DNA of 64,000 nt from the NCBI GenBank assembly GCA_027482185.1, contig JAIXWF010000022.1:124001-188000 (forward strand), in the 5' to 3' direction. Both the position numbers and the translations under genes were made by a program. The notes beneath the pieces were generated by a model, which searched no databases, was not told the DNA's origin, and was given only the letters and a program-made list of their open reading frames with translations. Below, piece after piece: positions 30,464-39,458 of this stretch. This stretch comes from Opitutaceae bacterium (lineage in GTDB: Bacteria; Verrucomicrobiota; Verrucomicrobiia; Opitutales; Opitutaceae). Position 1 is the stretch's first letter. Each line of letters opens with the position of its first letter.

Positions 30464-31999
30464 ATGTTCACCACCGTCCGTTCCCGTCTGCTGGGGTTTT
30501 CCTGCGCCGCGATCCTCGCGACACTGCTGGTCGCGCTCGGCGCGGGCTGGCTCGTGCGCTCCGAATCGCACCGGCACGCGGAACTGACGCGCCATATGAC
30601 GGGGAACTACCGGGTCGCGCAGCATTCGCTGGAGCGGATCGTCGCGACGCAGTCCACGGTGCAGATTTTGCTCCGGCTCAAGGACGCGGACGAGCTCGAG
30701 GCCGCGCTGAAGCAGTACGAGGCGGCGCGCGCCGCGATGACGGGCGCGCTCGAGGGCTTCCCGGAAGTGAAGCCGCTCGGCGCCGAATTGTCGGCGATCG
30801 GGCAGCTGATCATCGATGAAGTGCTGAAAGCCAACGCCTCCGGCGCGCTCGATCTCTACGTCGGCAAATTCAACCCGCAGGTCGACCGCGTCCTCGCCGC
30901 GCTCCGCCTGCGGACCGAGGTCGCCGACCGGGCGGGGGCCGCGGAACTGGAAGCCACGGCTGCGGCGACGCGGCGGCTGCTGCAGCTCTCCGGCGCGGCG
31001 ATCGCGGGGCTGGTACTGGGCCTGTCCCTTGCGGCGTGGCGGTTCCAGCGCGCGATCTCGCGGCCCCTGACCGCCATTGCTGGCCGGCTCGGCGGCACCG
31101 CCGATTCGCTCGCGCATCTTTCGGGCAGCATCGCCGAGACGAGCCAGACCGTGGCGGATGGCGCCAGCACCCAGGCCGCCTCGCTCGAGGAAACCGGCGC
31201 TTCCCTGGAGGAGATCTCGGGCACGATCGGCCGCAACGCCGAGAACGCGAACCGCGCGAAACACCTTACCGGCCAAACGCGGGCCGCCGCCGATGCCGGC
31301 GCGGGCGACGTCCGGAGCATGACCGAGGCGATGGACGCCATCCGGGTCGCCAGCGGCAACATCGGCAAGATCATCAAGACGATCGACGAGATCGCGTTCC
31401 AGACCAACATCCTTGCCCTCAACGCGGCCGTCGAAGCCGCGCGCGCGGGCGAAGCCGGGCTCGGGTTCGCCGTCGTCGCCGACGAGGTGCGCAGCCTCGC
31501 GCAACGCGCGGCCCACGCTGCGCGCGAAACCGCGGAGAAGATCGAGGATTCGGTGCAGAAGAGCGAACGCGGCGCCACCATCAGCGCGCAGGTGGCGCAA
31601 CGCCTCCACGAGATTGTCGGCAAGGCCCGCGAAGTGGACGACCTGGTCGGCGAGATTGCGACCGCCTCCGCGGAACAGAGCCAAGGCATTGTCCAGGTCA
31701 AATCGGCCGTGGGCCAGATCGACCAAGTTACGCAGGCCAACGCCGCGGGCGCGGAGGAGACGGCTTCGGCCACTTCCGACATGCACAACGAAGTCGAGAC
31801 GCTGCGCCGGGCCGTCGGCGAACTGCGCGCTTTGATCGGCGGGATCGGGGCGTCGGCGCAGGCAACCGCGGCGGAACCCGCGCCGATCCGCCCGACCGCC
31901 GGTTCTTCCGCGCCGTCGCGGGGTTTCTCGGCGAAGACGGCCGGCGCGGCCGCCGACGCGTTTCACGACGCCGAAGCGGAGCAGCCGGTCGGCCGCTGA
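30464..31999 (+). CDS. methyl-accepting chemotaxis protein
   Basis: 511 residues. TM1 is near 12-28 (CAAILATLLVALGAGWLV), a four-helix-type periplasmic sensor spans about 30-180, and TM2 is near 175-195 (AIAGLVLGLSLAAW). Only a short HAMP-like stub (ISRPLTAI) precedes the cytoplasmic coiled coil. The signalling tip IDEIAFQTNILALNAAVEAA with GFAVVADEVRSLAQRAA is canonical. No C-terminal CheR/CheB pentapeptide is visible. It links to CheA/CheW, which are not in this window. Its place behind a porin and a Cache-like secreted protein suggests sensing of a ligand that enters through that porin. Confidence 0.93.
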   Translation: MFTTVRSRLLGFSCAAILATLLVALGAGWLVRSESHRHAELTRHMTGNYRVAQHSLERIVATQSTVQILLRLKDADELEAALKQYEAARAAMTGALEGFPEVKPLGAELSAIGQLIIDEVLKANASGALDLYVGKFNPQVDRVLAALRLRTEVADRAGAAELEATAAATRRLLQLSGAAIAGLVLGLSLAAWRFQRAISRPLTAIAGRLGGTADSLAHLSGSIAETSQTVADGASTQAASLEETGASLEEISGTIGRNAENANRAKHLTGQTRAAADAGAGDVRSMTEAMDAIRVASGNIGKIIKTIDEIAFQTNILALNAAVEAARAGEAGLGFAVVADEVRSLAQRAAHAARETAEKIEDSVQKSERGATISAQVAQRLHEIVGKAREVDDLVGEIATASAEQSQGIVQVKSAVGQIDQVTQANAAGAEETASATSDMHNEVETLRRAVGELRALIGGIGASAQATAAEPAPIRPTAGSSAPSRGFSAKTAGAAADAFHDAEAEQPVGR

Positions 32000-32018
32000 C
32001 AGGTCCGCCCAGGCCGGT

Positions 32019-32921
32019 TCAGAACGAGCCGGAGACGGAGAGGTTGAACTGGACGGCGCCGTCGCCGTTGAGGAGCAGGTTGCGTTTCTCGTACTCGAAG
32101 CGGCGGTCGAGCAGGCGGCCGACGCCGAGTTCGGCGGTGATCGATTTGTCGATCGTCCAGCGGACGCCGACGCCGGCGCTGAGTTCGCGGAAGTCGACGT
32201 CCTGGTTGTCGAGCGCGGCGCGGCCCCGCTTGCGGCCAAAGTCTTCGGCGACGCGGAACGTGCCGCCGCGCAGACCGGCGCCGGCGTAGAGGCTGACCGT
32301 GGGCGAAACGGCGTATTCGATCCGCGGTTCCGGCAGAAAAAAGAGCAGCGTCCAATCCGGGGCGAAGACCCAGCGGGCGCCGACCCCGCCGATGACGGGA
32401 TTGCTGCCGCGCGGATCGACGAAGAGGGCGAAGCCCCACTGGAGCTCGCGGCTCTGCGCGTAGAGCAGGCGCACGCCGAAGGGCGCGTTGAAATCGTCGC
32501 CGCTCACGTCCTCGAAGTCGCTGTACACGCCGGGATCGATCTCGGCGCGCAGGGACCACTGCGGCGAAAGTTGCCGGGCGTAGCCGAGCTTGAGGGAGAG
32601 TGCGGTGAGGCTTTCCGGGGCATCGGCGCGGCTGCCGGAGAAATCGAACCGCTTCCAGGAGCCGCCGAGGATCAGGGCGGAGCCTTGGTCGAGCGCAAGG
32701 GTCGTCGAGGCTTCGGCCGCGGCGTAGCTGTGGCGAATGTCGCCGAGCGCGCGTGTGCCTTCGGCGATGGCGCTCTTGCCGGAGGCGGAAAACTCCGTGC
32801 TCCAGGCGAAGGCCGGGCCCGGGCCGCCGGGCGCGGTGATGGTCTGGGCGGGCAGAAGCGCCGGGACCAAGGTCAGGAGCGAGAGCGGCAGAAAACGGCG
32901 GAGGCGGAAAATGGAGGACAT
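32019..32921 (-). CDS. outer-membrane beta-barrel protein (DUF6268-like)
   Basis: 300 residues with a signal peptide (LLTLVPALLPAQ) and alternating hydrophobic strands throughout, ending QFNLSVSGSF with a terminal Phe. Text such as LSLKLGYARQLSPQWSLRAE and SLYAGAGLRGGTFRV fits a ten- to twelve-stranded barrel of the DUF6268 type. The function is unknown. It converges on the chemoreceptor gene with only 19 bp between stops and is divergent from the Nramp-like gene at 33071. The stop codon sits within a weak hairpin (CCGGTTC ... GAGCCGG). Confidence 0.65.
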   Translation of the reverse strand: MSSIFRLRRFLPLSLLTLVPALLPAQTITAPGGPGPAFAWSTEFSASGKSAIAEGTRALGDIRHSYAAAEASTTLALDQGSALILGGSWKRFDFSGSRADAPESLTALSLKLGYARQLSPQWSLRAEIDPGVYSDFEDVSGDDFNAPFGVRLLYAQSRELQWGFALFVDPRGSNPVIGGVGARWVFAPDWTLLFFLPEPRIEYAVSPTVSLYAGAGLRGGTFRVAEDFGRKRGRAALDNQDVDFRELSAGVGVRWTIDKSITAELGVGRLLDRRFEYEKRNLLLNGDGAVQFNLSVSGSF

Positions 32922-33070
32922 AGGTTCGGGGGTGTTACGGATGGGGTGGCCGGACGGTTGCGCAAGGATTCCGCCGCAGGAAAAGCGGAATTCGGTTTCC
33001 AACCGGCCGCGCGGTCGGTTCGTGACAAGCCGGCGGCGCCGCGTTTTCACTGGGTGCGCTTTCGCATCCC

Positions 33071-34615
33071 ATGTCCACCCCCGCTGACGGCGCGGCCACC
33101 CCGCTGCCCGAATCCCGCACGGGCCTGCCGCCGTGGTCGACCGGCGAATTGCCGGCGCCGCCGCACCGCACCGCCCGCGACCTCCTTGGCCCCGGTATCG
33201 TCATGGCCGGCGCCTCCCTTGGCGCCGGCGAATGGCTGATCGGCCCCGCCGTCACCGCCCGCTACGGCGGCGCCTTGCTCTGGATCGCCGCGCTCACGCT
33301 GATCGCGCAGTACATCTACAACGTCGAGGCCAGCCGCTACACGTTGTACACCGGCGAAGGCATCATGACCGGCAAACTGCGGCTGCGGCCGGGTTCGCGG
33401 TTCTGGACCGTCACGTACGCGCTCGTGGATATCTGGTCGATGCTGCCGTACCAATTGGCCGGCGTCGCCGTGACGCTCGCGGCCGTCCTGCTCGGCCGGA
33501 TACCCAATCCCGCCACGGAGACGGAGCTGATGCGGACGATCACCTACGTCGTGCTGCTGCTGTTTCCGCTGCCGCTGATTTTCGGCGGCACGGTTTACCG
33601 CATGGTGAAGGCGCTCGTGGTGGTGAAGGTGTTCTTCGTCCTCGGGTTCACGCTCGCGATCGTGATTTTCCTCGGCTCAAGCAAGACCGTGATCGACGTG
33701 CTGTCCGGGTTTTTCGCTTTCGGGTCCCTGCCCGCGGCCGACGGCTCCGTGGTCAACGTGCCGATGGCGCTCTGGCGCGGCGAGACGCTGCCGGCGCTCG
33801 ATCTCGAATCGCTCAAGTTGATCACGACGCTGGCGGCGATCGCGGGCGTCGGCGGACTCACGCAGTCGACGATCTGCGCCTATATCCGCGAGCAGGGCTG
33901 GGGCATGGGCGGGCAGGTGGGCGCGATTCCGAGCGCGGTGGGCGGCCGCGCCCTCGAGCTCGCGCACAGCGGCACGGTTTTCAAACCGACGCCGTCGGCG
34001 CTGGAGCGTTGGCGCGGTTGGCTGCGGCTGGTGCGGCTCGACCAATGGTACGTGTGGATTCCCGCGTCGCTGATCGGGCTCGCGTTGCCCGCGATGATCT
34101 CGGTGGAAATGCTGCCGCGCGGCACGGTGGCGGACCGCTGGGTGCTCGCCGGCATGATGGCGGGCGGCGTCGGCGAGCGCGTCGGCGGGGCGCTGGGCCA
34201 GGTGCTGTGGTACGGCATGCTGCTGTGCGGCTTCCTCGTTTTCTTCCCGGTGGTGATCACGACGGTGGACGGCTTCCTGCGGCGTTGGGTGGACGTGACG
34301 TGGACGGCGTTTGCCACGTTTCGGGAGATGGATCCGCGGCGGGTGCGCTGGCTCTACTACGGCTTCCTGCTCGTTTACCTCGTGATGGCGGCGATCTTCC
34401 TGTCGTTCGCGAATCCGCTCTGGCTCGTGATTGTCTCGGCCAACGTCGGCAATCTGGCCCTCGGTCTGAGCTGCCTGCACACTCTCGCGGTCAACGTCAC
34501 GTTGCTCCCGCCGGAATTGCGTCCGGGTTGGGGCTCGCGCCTCGGGCTCGCGGCGTCGGGTGTCTATTTCCTCTCGCTCGCCGGGCTCACGCTGTACGTG
34601 GCGTTGAACAGCTGA
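33071..34615 (+). CDS. Nramp-superfamily transporter with altered metal-site motifs
   Basis: 514 residues, about eleven helices. TM1 reads GPGIVMAGASLGAGEWLIGP. Aligned by eye with Nramp TM1 (GPG ... MDPGNW), the metal-binding DPGN is replaced by GAGE. The TM6 region GVGGLTQSTICAYIREQGW has no MPH motif. The rest (AQYIYNVEASRYTLYTGEG, FFPVVITTVDGFLRRW) matches a group of Nramp-related proteins seen in Planctomycetota/Verrucomicrobiota. It probably moves something other than Mn2+/Fe2+, or binds metal differently. Family confidence is good; the substrate is unknown. Confidence 0.8.
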   Translation: MSTPADGAATPLPESRTGLPPWSTGELPAPPHRTARDLLGPGIVMAGASLGAGEWLIGPAVTARYGGALLWIAALTLIAQYIYNVEASRYTLYTGEGIMTGKLRLRPGSRFWTVTYALVDIWSMLPYQLAGVAVTLAAVLLGRIPNPATETELMRTITYVVLLLFPLPLIFGGTVYRMVKALVVVKVFFVLGFTLAIVIFLGSSKTVIDVLSGFFAFGSLPAADGSVVNVPMALWRGETLPALDLESLKLITTLAAIAGVGGLTQSTICAYIREQGWGMGGQVGAIPSAVGGRALELAHSGTVFKPTPSALERWRGWLRLVRLDQWYVWIPASLIGLALPAMISVEMLPRGTVADRWVLAGMMAGGVGERVGGALGQVLWYGMLLCGFLVFFPVVITTVDGFLRRWVDVTWTAFATFREMDPRRVRWLYYGFLLVYLVMAAIFLSFANPLWLVIVSANVGNLALGLSCLHTLAVNVTLLPPELRPGWGSRLGLAASGVYFLSLAGLTLYVALNS

Positions 34616-34623
34616 GGGCGGAA

Positions 34624-34690
34624 AATCGGAAGACGGGGAAGAGGGGAAGATGGTAAGATTGGAAGACGGGGAGATTGGAAGACGGGAAGC
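34624..34690. repeat. GGAAGACG-type short-period purine array
   Basis: Units of seven to eight bases (GGAAGACG, GGGAGATT, GGGAAGAT) follow one another between the convergent Nramp-like and diheme dehydrogenase genes. It is related in style to the heptad arrays but less regular. Confidence 0.6.
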
Positions 34691-34700
34691 GGGCGCGGGG

Positions 34701-37700
34701 TCAGGGGACTTCGTAGAGTTCGACGAGGACGTTGCCGGTGGCGCCGTTTTCGCCGGCGACCTGGAGGGTGTAGGAACCGGAAGGGAGCGTAACGAGGAGG
34801 GCGGCGTCGCGGCTGCCTTCGGGAAGGGCGAAGGCGCCGACGCGCGCGGCGGCGGCGCGGATCTCGGCGGCGTTGGCGGCGCCGTTCCAGCCGCGGTTGG
34901 CGGCGACGGTCTGGCTGCCGACGAAGAGCGTGAGCCCGGGCTGCGCGAGGACGCCGGGCACGTTGAACGGCGCGGCTCCGAGCGTGGGGCCGACGGCGCG
35001 GAGCAGGAGCGTCTTCGGGGCGCCGGGGCCGACGACAAATCCGGGGATGAGCACCTCGGCGCCGGTGCCGACATGGGCGCGGATCGCGGTGTTGACGAGG
35101 CGGGCGCCGCCGCCGGCGACGGTGGCATCCTCGACATCGTAGACCTCGACCAGGGCGACGCCGGAGGCGTTCGCGCCGGTGACGCGCGCGGTGTAGGCGC
35201 CGGGACCGAGATCCGCGAGGACGGCGGCGTCGGCCGAGCCGACGGGAAACGCGAACGCGCCGGCGGCGAGAAAGGCGCGGCCGAGAACGACCGACGTCAC
35301 GCCGGGCAGATTGGCGGTCCAATCGTCGTTGGCGGCGGCGACGCGGATGGAGGAGTCGGGGCCATAGACGGTGAGCGCGGGATCGGCGAGGGCGGCGGCG
35401 ACGCCGAAGCCGGCGAGCGCGGGGCCGGCGGCGCGGACGAGCAGGCGGCGCGTGGCGCCGGGGCCGAGGACGAAGCCGGCGATCAACTCGCCGGCGGGCG
35501 AAACGGGGGCGCGGGCGGCGAGGTTGACGATGCGCGCGGGCGGGGCGGCGGGTGCGGGCGCGGCGAGGGCGAGGATCCAGGCGCGGAGCAATGCCTCGCC
35601 GGCGAGATCGCGTTCGCGGGTGGCGACCGCGGGCATCTGGCCGGGACCGCGGACGGAGATGCGTTGCAGGAGGCGGGAGCGGGCGGGGTCGCCCGGCACG
35701 ATCACGCGGGTGGCGGAGTCGCCGCCGTGGTCGACCAGCTGGCCGTTGACGAGGCCGGCCAGCGGAAGCGGCACGAGGGAGCGGGCGTCCCAGGAACCGA
35801 GGGCGGTGCCATCGGGGCGATGGCAGGAGGCGCAGTTGGCGTCGAGGTAGGAGCGGGCGCGGTGCTCGAGCGACGCGGCGGGGTCGTCGGCGCGGGCGAG
35901 GGCGGGCAGGCCGGCGGCGGACGCGGGCGCGCCGGCGAGGTAGCCGGCGGCGGCGAGTGTAGCCAGAAAGTCGTTACGGTTGAGCTGGCGGGTGTTGAAG
36001 CTGAGCGCGTGGCCGGCGGCGGGGGTGTGGCAGGCGAGGCATTCGGCGCGGCTCGGGAAACGCCACGACTGCGGGCGGGCGAGGCTGTTTTCGACCACGG
36101 TGATCGTCTGGTCGGCGCCGGCGTCGGGGACGAGGACGGCGTCGGTCTGCGCGTCGTTCCAGCGGTAGGTGATGCCGTAGCTGCCCTCGGCGGTTTTCAC
36201 GAGGAAGCGCGTTTCGACGCGGCGGGCGGTGGCGGGATTGCCGCGCGTGGTTTCGAGGTCGAAGTGTTTCACCCAGACGGCGCCGGCGGGGAGGTTCCAG
36301 TTGCCGTCGGCGGAGAAACCGAAGCGGGCGGCGGGATCGGTGAGCGCGAACCAGCGGCGCTTCACGGCGTGGTCGGACCAGAACGAAACGTTGGGTTCGT
36401 AGGCGACGAGGCCGGGGGCGGGCGCGAGCGTGGCCAGATTCGCGAACGCGCCGGTGGCGGAGAGCGTTTCCGGCAAAGGCGCGGCGCCGGCGGCCGGGGC
36501 GGCGACGAGGCGCTTGAGGCTGTTTTCCGTGAGGTCGCAGAGCAAAATGTCGCCGGTCGCGGGATCGAGGCCGAAGCCGGCGATACCGCCGTCGGCGGCG
36601 AGGAGGCGGACCCGGTCGGCGCCGACAGGAGCCTCGGGGCGGACGGCGTCGGGCTCGAGGCTCCAGATGCGGCCGCTGACGAAATCGGCGAAAAGGTATT
36701 TGCCGACGAGGTCGGGGTATCGGGAGCCCCGATACACGAGACCGCCGGTGACCGACTGGCCCTGGGCGGGATTCGGGTAGTCCCAGACGGGCGGGAGGAA
36801 GCCGGCGGCGGCGGGCGGGTTGGCGCGGGGGCCGGCGAGATTGCCCTCGCGGAAGCTCCAGCCGTAGTTGCCGCCGCGGACGACGACATTGATTTCCTCG
36901 CGGGAGCCCTGGCCGACATCGCCGAGCCAGAGGCGGCCATTGGCCGGATCGAAGCTCATGCGCCACGGGTTGCGCAGGCCGACGGCCCAGAATTCGGTGC
37001 GCACGGCGGCGGGGTTGAGGGCGGTGCCGTTGAAGGTCGTCACCCCGACCCAGGGGTTGTCGGGCGGGACGGCGTAGGTGCCGGGGTGGACGGCGGGGTG
37101 CGGGTTGGGGGCGAGGGAGCCGGGGCGGAGATCGACGTCGAGGCGCAGCACGCCGGCGAAGAAATCGCGGTCGAGGCGTTGGCTGTTGGCGTACTGGTCG
37201 TTGGCGCCGCCTTCGTCGCCGAGGGAGAGATAGAGGTAACCGTCGGGACCGAAGAGCAGTTCGCCGCCGTTGTGGTTGGAGGCTTCGTCGCGCTGGGTGA
37301 GGAGCGGGGTTTCGGAGGCGGGATCGGCGATGTTGGGGTCCGCGGGGTTCACGCGGAAACGGGCGAGGCGATTGTGGAGACCGGAGCCGGCGGCGGTGGT
37401 GGCGTTGACGGTGTACCAGACGTAGAAGAAGCCGTTGGTCGCGAAGCGCGGGTGGAAGGCGAGGGCGAGGAGGCCGCGTTCGTCGCTGGTGCTGGTCGGG
37501 GTGACGGCGACGCGATCCGTCAGGTCGAGGAAGACGCGGCGTTCGGGAGCCGCGGCGGCGACGTCGGGGATGAGCGCGATGCGGCCCGTTTTCTCGACGA
37601 CGAAGAGGCGGCGGGATTCACCGGGCGGGGTGACGGCGGAAACGGGTTGGGTGAACGTGAGGCCGGGGAAGGCGCGCGCCGTGGTGTAAGCGGTGGCCGG

Positions 37701-37817
37701 GGCGGCCAGCGGCAGGCGCAGGCCGGTGGCCGTGGTGCGCACGAGGGGCTGGGCGACGGCCGGGGAAACGGCGACACCGAGGCCGAGAGCGAGCAGCAGG
37801 ACGGCGGGGCGGGGCAT
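34701..37817 (-). CDS. secreted sugar dehydrogenase with diheme c-type region and two C-terminal modules
   Basis: 1,038 residues. A signal peptide (LLLALGLGVAVSPAVAQ) is followed by a Glucose/Sorbosone-dehydrogenase propeller (about 45-440: RRLFVVEKTGRIALI, NHNGGELLFGPDGYLYLSLG, GLRNPWRMSFDP, NYGWSFREGN). A middle region then carries two heme motifs, CLACH near 600 and CASCH near 680. Residues about 771-904 and 905-1038 are two copies of the module also found at the end of the metalloprotease, finishing LVELYEVP. Inferred role: an extracytoplasmic oxidase of sugars or polysaccharide ends with built-in electron transfer. The domain order propeller, heme, module differs from the cytochrome-first enzyme at 25200. 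Confidence 0.85.
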   Translation of the reverse strand: MPRPAVLLLALGLGVAVSPAVAQPLVRTTATGLRLPLAAPATAYTTARAFPGLTFTQPVSAVTPPGESRRLFVVEKTGRIALIPDVAAAAPERRVFLDLTDRVAVTPTSTSDERGLLALAFHPRFATNGFFYVWYTVNATTAAGSGLHNRLARFRVNPADPNIADPASETPLLTQRDEASNHNGGELLFGPDGYLYLSLGDEGGANDQYANSQRLDRDFFAGVLRLDVDLRPGSLAPNPHPAVHPGTYAVPPDNPWVGVTTFNGTALNPAAVRTEFWAVGLRNPWRMSFDPANGRLWLGDVGQGSREEINVVVRGGNYGWSFREGNLAGPRANPPAAAGFLPPVWDYPNPAQGQSVTGGLVYRGSRYPDLVGKYLFADFVSGRIWSLEPDAVRPEAPVGADRVRLLAADGGIAGFGLDPATGDILLCDLTENSLKRLVAAPAAGAAPLPETLSATGAFANLATLAPAPGLVAYEPNVSFWSDHAVKRRWFALTDPAARFGFSADGNWNLPAGAVWVKHFDLETTRGNPATARRVETRFLVKTAEGSYGITYRWNDAQTDAVLVPDAGADQTITVVENSLARPQSWRFPSRAECLACHTPAAGHALSFNTRQLNRNDFLATLAAAGYLAGAPASAAGLPALARADDPAASLEHRARSYLDANCASCHRPDGTALGSWDARSLVPLPLAGLVNGQLVDHGGDSATRVIVPGDPARSRLLQRISVRGPGQMPAVATRERDLAGEALLRAWILALAAPAPAAPPARIVNLAARAPVSPAGELIAGFVLGPGATRRLLVRAAGPALAGFGVAAALADPALTVYGPDSSIRVAAANDDWTANLPGVTSVVLGRAFLAAGAFAFPVGSADAAVLADLGPGAYTARVTGANASGVALVEVYDVEDATVAGGGARLVNTAIRAHVGTGAEVLIPGFVVGPGAPKTLLLRAVGPTLGAAPFNVPGVLAQPGLTLFVGSQTVAANRGWNGAANAAEIRAAAARVGAFALPEGSRDAALLVTLPSGSYTLQVAGENGATGNVLVELYEVP

Positions 37818-37834
37818 GGGGGAGCGGAAAAGCG

Positions 37835-37872
37835 GGAAATTGGAAAACCGGAAACCGGAAACCGGAAACCGG
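37835..37872. repeat. GGAAACC heptad array upstream of the diheme dehydrogenase
   Basis: Units GGAAATT, GGAAAAC, CGGAAAC, CGGAAAC repeat with a seven-base period just before the start of the gene. The same unit family is found at 39505-39579. Confidence 0.8.
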
Positions 37873-37952
37873 GCGCGCAGGGTCGGTACTTCGGGATCGC
37901 GACAATCGCAACCGCGGGCGGGTAAAGCGGGCGCGAATCGGGGGCGGCTACG

Positions 37953-38052
37953 ACCCAAAACTCAAAACCCAAAACTCAGAACCCAATCTTCCGAGAACCC
38001 AAACCCGAGACCCGAAACCCGAATCCCCAACTCCGAACTCCGAACTCCAAAC
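37953..38052. repeat. 100-bp mosaic of ACCCAAA, ACCCGAA and ACTCCGA heptads
   Basis: Nearly the whole stretch can be cut into seven-base words (ACCCAAA, ACTCAAA, ACCCGAG, ACCCGAA, CTCCGAA) and runs directly into the NamZ stop-codon hairpin. There is no inverse arm on the far side, unlike the element at 2629. Confidence 0.85.
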
Positions 38053-38078
38053 CGCTGACCGCGCCAGCGCGGTCAGCG
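38053..38078. terminator. 12-bp hairpin enclosing the namZ stop codon
   Basis: CGCTGACCGCGC (38053-38064) and GCGCGGTCAGCG (38067-38078) are perfectly complementary with a two-base centre. The minus-strand TGA of the gene (38073-38075) is inside the stem, and the arm contains the GGTCAGC unit seen at 11990. Confidence 0.78.
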
Positions 38079-39458
38079 ATAGAGCCAGTACTTCTTGCTT
38101 TGTTCCTGGTAGACGCGGGCTTGTTCGCGCCATTGGCGGAGCCAGGCGTCGATGTCGATGCGGGCGCCTTTGGCGACGAGGTCGTCGTAGAAAGCCTTGG
38201 AGCCGACATGGACGAGGAAGGTGCGGCGCTGGGCGTCGGTGAGACCGGCGAAGGGATTTTTCGGGCCGAGTTTGCACGCGAACTTCATGAGCCAAAAACT
38301 GAGGTCGCAGGGCTGCCAGGCGTCGTAGTCGTTGATCTCGACGTAGAGGCCGACGGAAGGTTTGCCGGTCTTGGCGTTGGGGACGCTGATCTTGCGGAAA
38401 CCGAGGCCGGGGAGATTCAGGGCGCGGAGATCTTTTTCCAAAACGTCGAACGGGATCTTCGCGTGCCACACGCCGCGGAAGTCGTGCTGGTTGCCGACGC
38501 CGTGGCTGAAGCCGGTGAACATCGTGCCGAGGCCGGTCATCGGGTAGCCTTGGACGGCGCCGAAGTCGCGGACGCGCGTCGACGTGGGCGCAAACGTGAG
38601 GCCGGTCTCGCTCCAGCGCATGGCGCGGGTCCAGCCGCGCATGGGAATGACGGTGAGTTTGGCGGCGGCGCGCTGGGCGTCGGTGATGGCGAGACCGCCG
38701 GGGGGCTGGGTGGCTTTGGCGAGCTGGGCGAGTTCGCCCATGGTGAGGCCGTGGACGTAGGGGACGCGGAAGCGGCCGACGTCGCTCATCCATTCGGCGT
38801 CCATGGGTGGGCCGCCGACCTTGAGGCCGCCGAGGGGGTTGGGGCGGTCGAGGACGATGACTTCTTTCCCGTTGGCGAAGCAGATCTCCATCGCGCTCTT
38901 CATCGCGCCGCTGAACGTGTAGCTGCGGGTGCCGATGTCCTGCAGGTCGATGACGAGGGCGTCGATCGGCTTGAGCTGCGCGGGCGTGGGGCGGAAGTTT
39001 TTCCCTTTCCCGCTGTAGAGCGAGTAGACGGGGATGTTGGTGCGGGGGTCGACGGCGTCGGGGAAGTATTTCTCCGCGGGGTGCTCGTTGTAGAGACCGT
39101 GTTCGACGGCGTAGAGGGCGACGAGTTGGACGCCGGGGGCGCGGCGGAGGACCTCGATGGTGGGGACGCCCTTGCGGTTGACGCCGGCGGGATGGGTGAG
39201 GAGGCCGATTTTTTTGCCCTTCACGGCGGCGAAGCCGTCGGCTTCGAGCACATCGATGCCGAGCAGGACGCGCGGGCCGGAGGCGGGAACGGGAGCCGGC
39301 GCGGGCGCGGGGACGGCGATCGGCGGGGTGAAGAGCGGCTTGGCGGGGGCGGCGGACTTTTTCGGCGCCGAGCTGGAGCTGCAGCCGAGGAGGCCGCAGA
39401 GGACGACCAGGCAGGAGAGCAGATTGGGGAGCGAGAAGGGGCGGGCGGCGCCGGGCAT
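38073..39458 (-). CDS. namZ: NamZ-type exo-beta-N-acetylmuramidase lipoprotein (DUF1343/GH171)
   Basis: 461 residues. The signal peptide ends in the lipobox LLGC with Cys26 as the lipidated residue; a Pro/Ala linker follows. The DUF1343 domain starts near 63 (RVLLGIDVLEADGFAAVKGK) and shows GLLTHPAGVNRKG, the acidic AVEHGLYNEHPAEK region (Glu119/Glu125 likely catalytic area), DLQDIGTRSYTF, and VLDRPNPLGG. Family knowledge: NamZ removes MurNAc from the non-reducing end of peptidoglycan fragments. Anchored in a membrane facing the periplasm or outside, it would serve cell-wall turnover or scavenging. It lies next to a TonB receptor and close to a dipeptide epimerase. Confidence 0.92.
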   Translation of the reverse strand: MPGAARPFSLPNLLSCLVVLCGLLGCSSSSAPKKSAAPAKPLFTPPIAVPAPAPAPVPASGPRVLLGIDVLEADGFAAVKGKKIGLLTHPAGVNRKGVPTIEVLRRAPGVQLVALYAVEHGLYNEHPAEKYFPDAVDPRTNIPVYSLYSGKGKNFRPTPAQLKPIDALVIDLQDIGTRSYTFSGAMKSAMEICFANGKEVIVLDRPNPLGGLKVGGPPMDAEWMSDVGRFRVPYVHGLTMGELAQLAKATQPPGGLAITDAQRAAAKLTVIPMRGWTRAMRWSETGLTFAPTSTRVRDFGAVQGYPMTGLGTMFTGFSHGVGNQHDFRGVWHAKIPFDVLEKDLRALNLPGLGFRKISVPNAKTGKPSVGLYVEINDYDAWQPCDLSFWLMKFACKLGPKNPFAGLTDAQRRTFLVHVGSKAFYDDLVAKGARIDIDAWLRQWREQARVYQEQSKKYWLYR

